A stretch of DNA of 11,115 nt from an uncultured Eubacteriales bacterium (GTDB lineage Bacteria > Bacillota > Clostridia > Oscillospirales > Oscillospiraceae): contig URQA01000084.1 in the NCBI GenBank assembly GCA_900549885.1, positions 1 to 11,115 of the forward strand, written 5' to 3'. Both the position numbers and the translations under genes were made by a program. Shown here piece after piece: positions 1-6,463 of this stretch (positions are counted from its first letter, which is position 1; each line of letters starts with the position of its first letter). The notes beneath the pieces were generated by a model. The model was not told where the DNA came from and did not search any database. It worked only from the letters and a program-made list of their open reading frames with translations.

Positions 1-693
1 CGGCTGCCGCCCATGATCACCTCCCTGGGTGTGGCCCTGCTGCTGGAGGCAATCGCCTACATCGTCGCCGGTGGCAGCGAGAGCAACAGCGTAGTCACCC
101 GCCAGCCAACGGTGTCTGACCAGATGAGGCAGTTCATCGGGTCCAACGGCGGGTCGGCCATTTGGCTGGCTCTGATCTTGGTCACGGCGCTGGCGCTGAT
201 GATTGTGATCTTCCATTACACCAAGTTCGGCTATGACTACCGGGCCCTCCAGAGCGGCCAGCAGATCGCCGTGAACACCGGGGCGAACGAGTACGCCAAC
301 GCTATGGGGTGCTACATCATTGCCGGGATGCTGGCCGGGGCTGCCGGGATGCTCTTCGGCTGCCAGATCCAGTACACCAGGGTGTCCGCCTATTTGAACT
401 TTGGCACTGTGTCCAAGATGTTCGACGCATTTTGTCCCCTGTTCTTCTCCGGATTTGTAGGGCGCTTTTGCAATAAACAGGTGGCAATTATCGTGTCCGT
501 AGTAGGGTATGAGTTCCTGCAGCTGGCCTTTGGAAATATCAACGCCGTGGACACCACCTTCACAAGCACGGTGTACGGGATCATCAACTCAGTCATCCTG
601 GTGCTGTTCCTCATCTATCTGAACAATGAGAACAAGGTCATTGAGCTGGTGACCTTCAAGAAATGGCGTGCCGCGCGCAAGCAGGCAGGCTGA
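1..693 (+). CDS. ABC sugar transporter permease, RbsC/BPD_transp_2 type (5' end cut by window)
   Basis: This is the C-terminal 230 residues of an inner-membrane permease that would form the channel of a ribose/galactose-type ABC importer. The frame is already open at base 1, upstream of the ATG at 13, so the gene starts outside the window; full-length relatives have about 320-350 residues. Several hydrophobic segments are visible, around GVALLLEAIAYIVAG, IWLALILVTALALMIVIF, YIIAGMLAGAAGMLFG, VAIIVSVVGYEFLQLAF and INSVILVLFLIYL. The stretch after HYTKFGYDYRAL, running through TGANEYANAMGCYIIAGMLAG, matches the family pattern of TxFG, a small-residue loop, then a helix with AGxxxxxAG. The usual glycine-rich loop (IGGTSLxGGxGS-like) is replaced by FFSGFVGRFCNKQ, so it is a divergent member. 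It ends 34 bases before the rhamnosidase and probably shares its mRNA. Its sugar cannot be read from sequence; small glycosides are an inference from the downstream genes. Confidence 0.85.
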   Translation, partial: RLPPMITSLGVALLLEAIAYIVAGGSESNSVVTRQPTVSDQMRQFIGSNGGSAIWLALILVTALALMIVIFHYTKFGYDYRALQSGQQIAVNTGANEYANAMGCYIIAGMLAGAAGMLFGCQIQYTRVSAYLNFGTVSKMFDAFCPLFFSGFVGRFCNKQVAIIVSVVGYEFLQLAFGNINAVDTTFTSTVYGIINSVILVLFLIYLNNENKVIELVTFKKWRAARKQAG

Positions 694-713
694 GGCACAT
701 TTGCTGCATGATG

Positions 714-722
714 GAAGAGGGA
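714..722 (+). promoter_or_regulatory. Ribosome binding site fixing the rhamnosidase start at 728
   Basis: GAAGAGGGA lies 5 bases before the ATG at 728 (core GAGGG at 717-721, spacing 6). An in-frame ATG at 668 would overlap the permease gene, has no such site, and would add 20 residues with no family resemblance. The start at 728 is therefore preferred. Confidence 0.75.
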
Positions 723-727
723 ACGCT

Positions 728-3388
728 ATGGTATTCCACAGCCTGAAAGTAAATCGAATGACCGATCCCATGGGGATCGATCGTGACCGCCTTTCCTTTT
801 CCTTCCTATGGGAGGGGGAAGGCGGTCCTTGTGTTTGCACCGTCTGGGAAGGAGATAGGATAGCGACCCAGGAGAAGATTGGCCTGGACCGCTCTCACTG
901 TTTTACTCTGGCGTGGAAGCCGGAACCGGGCAGGCGCTACCGATGGCAGATATCATCATGGGAGAGCGTCAGCCCAGAGGCATATTTTGAGACCGCGATC
1001 TCCTTCTCCGCCCCCTGGATCACACCGGAACGGCCGGTGAGCCACCCCACCTTTGTAAGAAGATTCCAGGCCAGGCAGGGGGATGCCAGGCTGTACATCA
1101 CCGGCCTGGGGCTCTATGAGGCGTACCTCAACGGGCACCGGGTGGGGGAGGACCTGCTCACCCCAGGTTTCACCGAGTACACCAGCTATGTCCGCTATCA
1201 GACCTATGATGTGACGGCTTTGCTCCGGGAGGACAACGAGCTGCAGGTCACCCTGGGGGACGGCTGGTATAAAGGGCGCTTCGGTCTGAAGGGGCGGACG
1301 GACATCTACGGGAACCGATATCTGCTGGCTGCTGAGCTGCGTCAAAATGGGCGGACCCTTTGGCAGACGGACAGGCAGTTTGAGGTGTGGTCCTCTGGTT
1401 TTTTGTCCTCCGGTATCTACGACGGAGAGTGCTTCGACGCCAATATCGTGCCGGAGCGGCTGTGCGGCGTGGAACTCACCCAGGCAGGCTACCCCATCGT
1501 GCCCCAGTCGGGGCCGCCGGTCCGAGTGATGGGAGAACGCAAGCCCATCCTCATCCGCACCCCCAAGGGAGAGCAGGTGCTGGATTTCGGCCAGAACATG
1601 GCCGGGCTGGTCCGGTTCACCTGCCGGACCCCCAAGGGAGCCCGGGTGACTCTCCAAGCGGGAGAGATCCTCCAGCAAGGGTGCTTCTACCGGGACAATC
1701 TCCGGGACGCCAAGGCCCGGTTTGACTATATTTCCGACGGGCAGATGCGGCAGGTCTGCCAACACTTCACCTATTATGGCTTCCGCTACATGCTGGTGGA
1801 GGGGATCGAGCAGGTGGACCCGGCGGATTTCACCGCCTTGGTAATCCACTCCGCCCTGGAGTCCACCCTTCAATGCCACACCTCCCACCCCAAGCTGGAC
1901 CGCCTCATGGCCAACACCCTGTGGGGACAGAAGAGCAATTTTGTTGACATCGCCACCGACTGCCCCCAGCGCAGCGAGCGGCTGGGCTGGACGGGGGACA
2001 CCCAGGTGTTCGCCCCCACCGCCTGCTACCAGATGGACTGTCTGGCCTTTTATGAGAAGATTCTCCGGGATCTGCGGGTTGAGCAGCTCCGGTATGACGG
2101 CAACCTGCCCAACTACTGCCCCAGCGTGTGTATGGAGACGGGCGGGGGTTGTGCGGTATGGAGCGACATCGCCACCATCCTGCCTTGGACGCTCTATCAG
2201 TGGTACGGGGATCGAGACCTGCTGAGACGGTATTACTCCTTGATGCGGGACTATGTAGACTTTCTGTGGCGGCGGGACCTGGCTCACGGAAATACCCACC
2301 TGTACCATGAAGGCGGCTTCGGTGACTGGCTGGCCGGCGACGGCGTGTGCGACCAGTCCTTTGTGGGAGACACAGATGTGGGCTTCATCTTTGCCGTCTA
2401 CTACCGCCACAGCGTGACACTGACCGCGCGGGCCGCCAGAGTGTTGGGCCAGACGGAGGAAGCGGAGGAGCTGGAGACCTTGGCAGAGGACATCCGGGAG
2501 GCTATCCTGGCGGAGTATTTCGCCCCCAATGGGCGTTTTTGCTTGGACACTCAGACAGCCTATGTGCTGGCCCTGCACTACGGGATCTGGCGGGACCGGC
2601 AGCGGGTGATGGACGCCTTCCGAACCCGGCTGGAGCGGGACTTTTTCAAGATCAAGACTGGCTTTGCAGGCACGCCGCTGATGCTGCCCACCCTGTTTGA
2701 GTGCGGCCTGGACGACTACGCATACCGGCTGCTGATGAACGAGGAGCTGCCCGGCTGGCTGTACGCGGTGAACATGGGGGCCACCACCATCTGGGAGCGG
2801 TGGAACTCCGTGCTGCCTGACGGGACCATCAGCGGCACAGGGATGAACAGCCTGAACCACTATGCCTACGGCTCGGTCTGCCAGGCCATCTATGGCTATA
2901 TCGCTGGACTGCGCCCCGCCGCGCCAGGATGGAAGCGGGCGGTGATCGCGCCCCGGACGAACTGGCGGCTGCGGGAGATCGACCTGGCCTACCGCTCCCC
3001 CTCCGGCACATACCGGGTGGCCTGGAAGCTGCTGGACAGCGGACAGCTGGATGTGGAGCTGTCCATCCCCAGCGGGGCGGTGGCCCAAGTAGAGCTGCCC
3101 GGGCGGGAGGGCATGGAGCTGCTTGGTGGGGACTATCACTTTCTGTACCGACCGGGGACGGACTACCTCCATCCCTTCTCCCGAAATTCCTTCCTGTACG
3201 ATATTCTCCGCAATGAGGATGCCGCCGGGGTCCTGAGACGGTGCAGGCCGGATGTGTATGCCACGGCGACAGGGAAAAACCCGGAATTTTTGACCATGAC
3301 CTTGGCGGAGATGGCCGCCATCCCGATGTTTGACCAGACACTCACGCTGGATGAGGCGGAGAGCGCACTGCAAGCCGTTTTGATTTGA
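728..3388 (+). CDS. GH78 alpha-L-rhamnosidase, cytoplasmic
   Basis: This 886-residue enzyme would hydrolyse terminal alpha-L-rhamnose from glycosides by the inverting mechanism. No signal peptide is seen, so it should act on imported substrate. Domains in order: fibronectin-like N-terminus (about 1-115); Bac_rhamnosid_N-type beta-sandwich (about 116-280, with YLNGHRVG and GDGWYKGRFG); concanavalin-like domain (about 284-380, VLDFGQNMAG); (alpha/alpha)6 catalytic barrel (about 385-735); C-terminal beta-sandwich (about 736-812). The hallmark DCPQRSERLGWTGD spans D411-D424 and E417 is the likely general acid. E690 in TTIWERW is the likely general base, followed by the sugar-site motif SLNHYAYGS. 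An extra tail of about 70 residues (817-886) follows the usual end of the family. It is second in the operon, 20 bases before the next start. Family assignment is firm; the aglycone or linkage preference is unknown. Confidence 0.95.
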   Translation: MVFHSLKVNRMTDPMGIDRDRLSFSFLWEGEGGPCVCTVWEGDRIATQEKIGLDRSHCFTLAWKPEPGRRYRWQISSWESVSPEAYFETAISFSAPWITPERPVSHPTFVRRFQARQGDARLYITGLGLYEAYLNGHRVGEDLLTPGFTEYTSYVRYQTYDVTALLREDNELQVTLGDGWYKGRFGLKGRTDIYGNRYLLAAELRQNGRTLWQTDRQFEVWSSGFLSSGIYDGECFDANIVPERLCGVELTQAGYPIVPQSGPPVRVMGERKPILIRTPKGEQVLDFGQNMAGLVRFTCRTPKGARVTLQAGEILQQGCFYRDNLRDAKARFDYISDGQMRQVCQHFTYYGFRYMLVEGIEQVDPADFTALVIHSALESTLQCHTSHPKLDRLMANTLWGQKSNFVDIATDCPQRSERLGWTGDTQVFAPTACYQMDCLAFYEKILRDLRVEQLRYDGNLPNYCPSVCMETGGGCAVWSDIATILPWTLYQWYGDRDLLRRYYSLMRDYVDFLWRRDLAHGNTHLYHEGGFGDWLAGDGVCDQSFVGDTDVGFIFAVYYRHSVTLTARAARVLGQTEEAEELETLAEDIREAILAEYFAPNGRFCLDTQTAYVLALHYGIWRDRQRVMDAFRTRLERDFFKIKTGFAGTPLMLPTLFECGLDDYAYRLLMNEELPGWLYAVNMGATTIWERWNSVLPDGTISGTGMNSLNHYAYGSVCQAIYGYIAGLRPAAPGWKRAVIAPRTNWRLREIDLAYRSPSGTYRVAWKLLDSGQLDVELSIPSGAVAQVELPGREGMELLGGDYHFLYRPGTDYLHPFSRNSFLYDILRNEDAAGVLRRCRPDVYATATGKNPEFLTMTLAEMAAIPMFDQTLTLDEAESALQAVLI

Positions 3389-3392
3389 AAAG

Positions 3393-3399
3393 AAAGGTG
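3393..3399 (+). promoter_or_regulatory. Ribosome binding site of the reductase gene
   Basis: AAAGGTG lies 9 bases before the ATG at 3409. It supports that start over the in-frame TTG at 3385, which overlaps the rhamnosidase stop codon and has no upstream site. Confidence 0.6.
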
Positions 3400-3408
3400 C
3401 GACAGATC

Positions 3409-4062
3409 ATGAAGATTGGAGTCATCGGCGCTGGTGGGCGCCTGGGGGGAAAGATTAGCACGGAAGCTCTGGACCGCGGCATGGATGTGACCGCCATCAT
3501 CCATCGCACACCCTGTCGGGACGGGCGGGCCAGTGTGATGAAGAAAGACCTGTTTGACCTGAAGCGAGAGGATATCTCCGGATTTGGTGCGCTGATCAGC
3601 GCCTTTGGCAGTGGCTTTACCGCAGATCCCGCCATCAACAAGCAGGCCATCGCCCACCTGGCGGAGATCGCCGTGGGGACGGGGATCCATTTGATCATGA
3701 TCGGCGGGGCGGGCTGCCTGTATGCGGATGGGAGCGAGACGGTCTGCGTCTACGAAATGCCCGATCATCCGGCGTTCCTCAAGGGGATTTCCTGGAATCT
3801 AGTCCAGGGCTATGAACAGCTCAAGCATACAGACGATGTGGACTGGACCTTTGTCTGCCCGTCCAAGCTGCTAGACCCCGATGGGCCCCGCACGGGGGAC
3901 TATCTGACCCGCACTGACCGGCATATCCCGATCAACGAGGATGGGAACAGCTATGTGTCCTATGACGACCTGGCCATCGCCATGGTAGACTTCGGGCAGA
4001 ACGGCAGCTTCAAGCGGCAGCTAGTAGCCGTGGCCAGCCGCCGGGGCGGCCCCCAGGCATGA
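3409..4062 (+). CDS. YwnB/COG2910-like NAD(P)-binding reductase (atypical short-chain dehydrogenase)
   Basis: This 217-residue cytoplasmic protein has an N-terminal Rossmann fold. IGVIGAGGRLGG at residues 3-14 gives the dinucleotide motif G7-x-G9-G10-x-x-G13, and the second strand ends in AIIHR, as in NAD(P)H-binding NmrA-like proteins. Later landmarks fit the COG2910 'putative NADH-flavin reductase' group: ALISAFGSG, IMIGGAGCLY, DWTFVCPSKLLDP, RTGDY and SYVSYDDLAIAMVD. Length is normal for the group (about 210). The classical SDR YxxxK pair is absent, as in these atypical members. The start is set by the site at 3393-3399. It lies between a rhamnosidase and a beta-phosphoglucomutase, overlapping the upstream ATG of the next frame by ATGA. 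The substrate is unknown; flavin, quinone, a keto-sugar or an aglycone released by the glycosidases are all possible. The family call is good, the function is not. Confidence 0.8.
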   Translation: MKIGVIGAGGRLGGKISTEALDRGMDVTAIIHRTPCRDGRASVMKKDLFDLKREDISGFGALISAFGSGFTADPAINKQAIAHLAEIAVGTGIHLIMIGGAGCLYADGSETVCVYEMPDHPAFLKGISWNLVQGYEQLKHTDDVDWTFVCPSKLLDPDGPRTGDYLTRTDRHIPINEDGNSYVSYDDLAIAMVDFGQNGSFKRQLVAVASRRGGPQA

Positions 4063-4071
4063 GAGAACGAC

Positions 4072-4079
4072 AGGGAGGT
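4072..4079 (+). promoter_or_regulatory. Ribosome binding site fixing the beta-phosphoglucomutase start at 4086
   Basis: AGGGAGGT lies 6 bases before the ATG at 4086. Translation from 4086 begins directly with the HAD strand (KYKGIIFDLDG). The in-frame ATG at 4059, which overlaps the previous stop as ATGA, would add nine residues without family counterpart and lies upstream of the site. Confidence 0.75.
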
Positions 4080-4085
4080 ACGAGG

Positions 4086-4730
4086 ATGAAGTACAAAGGA
4101 ATCATATTTGACCTGGACGGGGTCATCTGTTCCACGGACGAATGCCACTATCAAGCGTGGAAAAAACTGGCCGACGAGATTGGGGCCGCCGGGTTTAACC
4201 GGGAGGACAACGCCCGGCAGCGAGGGGTGTCCCGCATGGAGAGCTTGGAGGTAGTGCTGGAGAAAGCGCCCCACCAGTACACCAAGGAGGAGAAGGCGGC
4301 CCTGGCCGAGCACAAAAACGAGATGTACCGCCAGTTGCTGGCCAACATGTCTCCCGCCGACCTGAGCCACGAGGTGAAGGATACCCTGGACGCCCTGCGG
4401 GCAAAAGGGCTGCTGCTGGCCATCGGCTCCTCGTCCAAAAACGCGCCATTCATTCTAGATCGGATCGGGCTGGGGGATTATTTTGACAAGATCTCCGATG
4501 GGAACAACATTTCCCACTCCAAGCCCCACCCGGAGGTGTTCCTGCTGGCGGCGGAGTACTTGGGCCTGGCTCCCGCCGACTGCCTGGTGGTGGAGGACGC
4601 GGTGTCCGGCGTGGATGCCGGGATCGCCGGCGGCTTCGACACGGCGGCCATCGGGTATGCGTCCACCTATCATAAGGCCACCTATCATCTGAAAACATTT
4701 TCCGATCTTCTGACCATTGTGGAGGGATAG
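4086..4730 (+). CDS. pgmB: Beta-phosphoglucomutase (HAD superfamily)
   Basis: This 214-residue enzyme converts beta-D-glucose-1-phosphate to glucose-6-phosphate through a beta-glucose-1,6-bisphosphate intermediate in the cytoplasm. The residues known from the Lactococcus lactis enzyme are present at a one-position offset: nucleophile D9 and acid/base D11 in FDLDGV; T17 and cap H21 in STDECHYQAW; cap loop RGVSR at 46-50; S115, K118 and N119 in SSSKN; K146 in SKP; and metal ligands E170-D171 in VEDAVSG. Length equals the family norm (about 215-220). The cap sequence, particularly GVSRxESL, separates it from generic HAD phosphatases. It lies 23 bases after the reductase gene and 5 bases before the GH3 gene. 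Beta-glucose-1-phosphate normally comes from inverting phosphorylases acting on alpha-glucosides (GH65), and none is in the window, so its supplier is probably nearby or elsewhere. Confidence 0.93.
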   Translation: MKYKGIIFDLDGVICSTDECHYQAWKKLADEIGAAGFNREDNARQRGVSRMESLEVVLEKAPHQYTKEEKAALAEHKNEMYRQLLANMSPADLSHEVKDTLDALRAKGLLLAIGSSSKNAPFILDRIGLGDYFDKISDGNNISHSKPHPEVFLLAAEYLGLAPADCLVVEDAVSGVDAGIAGGFDTAAIGYASTYHKATYHLKTFSDLLTIVEG

Positions 4731-4735
4731 ATGAT

Positions 4736-6454
4736 ATGGACTTGAGAGCAAAACCGTTTTATTTGTCCGATGAGGACATCGCCTGGGTGGAGGACACCCT
4801 GGCCTCTATGACGCTGGAAGAAAAGGTGGGCCAGATGTTCTGCGTCACCGATACCATCACCGACGTGGAAGAATTACAGGCCTTTGTGAAGAGATACCAC
4901 CCCGGTGGGTTTATGTACCGCTGCGGCGACGCGCAGGAGATCCAGTCGGCCCAGCGGGCCATGCAGGCGGCCAGCCGGATTCCCCTGTTGCTGGCCTGCA
5001 ATCTGGAGAGCGGAGGCAACGGCGTGGCCGTCACAGGTACCTTCTTCGGCCGGGAGATGGAGGTGGCCGCCACCGGCGAGACGGAGCAGGCCCGCCGCCT
5101 GGGGGTGGTATGCGCCCGGGAGGGGGCGGCGGCCGGCTGCAACTGGGCTTTTTCTCCTATTGTTGATATCGACTACAACTGGCGCAACCCCATCACCAAT
5201 GTGCGCACCTTCGGCTCTGACCCTGACATGGTTATTGAGATGAGCAAGGCTTTCATGGACGGGGTGCGGGAGACCGGAGCGGATCTGGCGGTGACCATCA
5301 AGCACTTCCCCGGCGACGGGGTGGACGAGCGGGACCAGCATCTGCTGTCCACCGTCAACTCCCTATCCGCCGAGGAGTGGGAGGGCACCTACGGCCGGGT
5401 GTACCGGGAACTCATCGACCACGGGGCGCAGACGGTGATGGTAGGCCATATCCTACAGCCAGCCATGACCCGGAAGATGTGCCCTGGCATCCGGGACGAG
5501 GACATTCTGCCCGGCTCCACCAATAAGCATCTGATGACGGACCTGCTCCGTGGAGAGCTGGGCTTCAACGGCCTCATTACCACCGACGCCACTCCTATGG
5601 TGGGATTTACTGGAACCCTCACCCGCCGGCAGGCCATCGCCCACGCTATCATGGGGGGTGCGGATGTGATCGTGTTCTGCAAGAACACCCAGGAGGACAT
5701 GGACGGCGTCCGGGAGGACATCGAGTCCGGCGTGATCGCCCTGGAGCGGGTGGACAACGCCATCCGCCGCCAGCTGGCGCTCAAGGCCAGCCTCCACCTG
5801 CATACCAAGCACCGGGACGGTACCATCGTCCCCGGGCCGGAGGCGCTGCCAGTGATTGGCTGTGAGGAGCATACCCGCTGGGCGGCGGAGTGCGCCGACA
5901 AGGCCATCACCCTGGTCAAGGACAACCAGTCCCTGCTGCCTCTGTCTCCGGACAAGACCCGGCGGGTCCGGCTCACCGTCCTGGGAGAGAACCAGGCCGG
6001 CGCCTTTGGCGACAACGGCGGCGTGGGCCCCCTGCTCAAGCGGGCGCTGGAGCGGGAGGGCTTTGAGGTGGCCATGTACGACTACGAGACTATGGAGCAC
6101 GGAGAGATTTTCACCTCCGGTGTGGCGGACATGAAGGCCAAGTTCGACCTGTCCATCGTGGCGGCTAACATCCCCACCGGGTCCAACAACACCACCCGTC
6201 GGGTAGACTGGATCACCCTCATGGCGGCCAACGAACCTTGGTACATGAAAGAGATCCCCACCATGTTCATCAGCTTCTGCAACCCCTACCATATGTTTGA
6301 TGTACCGTTTATGAGCACCTTTGTCAACTGCTATTCCTCCAGCTCCTTCTGTGTGAATGCGGCGGTGGAAAAACTTATGGGCCGCAGCCCCTTTGTGGGT
6401 AAGAGTCCAGTGGACCCCTGGTGCGGCGGTATCTGGGGCGCAAGATTTATGTGA
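4736..6454 (+). CDS. GH3 glycosidase, beta-N-acetylglucosaminidase (NagZ-like) type
   Basis: This 572-residue enzyme has the GH3 TIM barrel (about 20-350), opened by MTLEEKVGQMF, and a C-terminal alpha/beta-sandwich domain (about 375-570). The active-site loop KHFPGDGVDERDQH (K189-H202) carries the Asp-x-His pair D200/H202, which serves as acid/base in the N-acetylglucosaminidase branch of GH3, rather than a glutamate in the C-terminal domain. The nucleophile is D284 in GLITTDATPM. No signal peptide is present, so it is cytoplasmic. GGAGGG at 4721-4726, inside the end of the preceding gene, is its ribosome binding site (spacing 9). The His-type acid/base branch includes beta-N-acetylhexosaminidases and some retaining phosphorylases, so hydrolase versus phosphorylase is open. 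The operon suggests trimming of imported glycosides rather than peptidoglycan recycling. Family confidence is high, substrate confidence low. Confidence 0.9.
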   Translation: MDLRAKPFYLSDEDIAWVEDTLASMTLEEKVGQMFCVTDTITDVEELQAFVKRYHPGGFMYRCGDAQEIQSAQRAMQAASRIPLLLACNLESGGNGVAVTGTFFGREMEVAATGETEQARRLGVVCAREGAAAGCNWAFSPIVDIDYNWRNPITNVRTFGSDPDMVIEMSKAFMDGVRETGADLAVTIKHFPGDGVDERDQHLLSTVNSLSAEEWEGTYGRVYRELIDHGAQTVMVGHILQPAMTRKMCPGIRDEDILPGSTNKHLMTDLLRGELGFNGLITTDATPMVGFTGTLTRRQAIAHAIMGGADVIVFCKNTQEDMDGVREDIESGVIALERVDNAIRRQLALKASLHLHTKHRDGTIVPGPEALPVIGCEEHTRWAAECADKAITLVKDNQSLLPLSPDKTRRVRLTVLGENQAGAFGDNGGVGPLLKRALEREGFEVAMYDYETMEHGEIFTSGVADMKAKFDLSIVAANIPTGSNNTTRRVDWITLMAANEPWYMKEIPTMFISFCNPYHMFDVPFMSTFVNCYSSSSFCVNAAVEKLMGRSPFVGKSPVDPWCGGIWGARFM

Positions 6455-6463
6455 GGGCGAACA

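Noticed and set aside
956..3373. 805-codon open frame on the minus strand opposite the rhamnosidase
   Set aside because: The plus strand carries a full set of GH78 motifs. The antisense frame is Pro/Gly/His/Val-rich without recognisable domains and is explained by G/C-ending codons suppressing stops.
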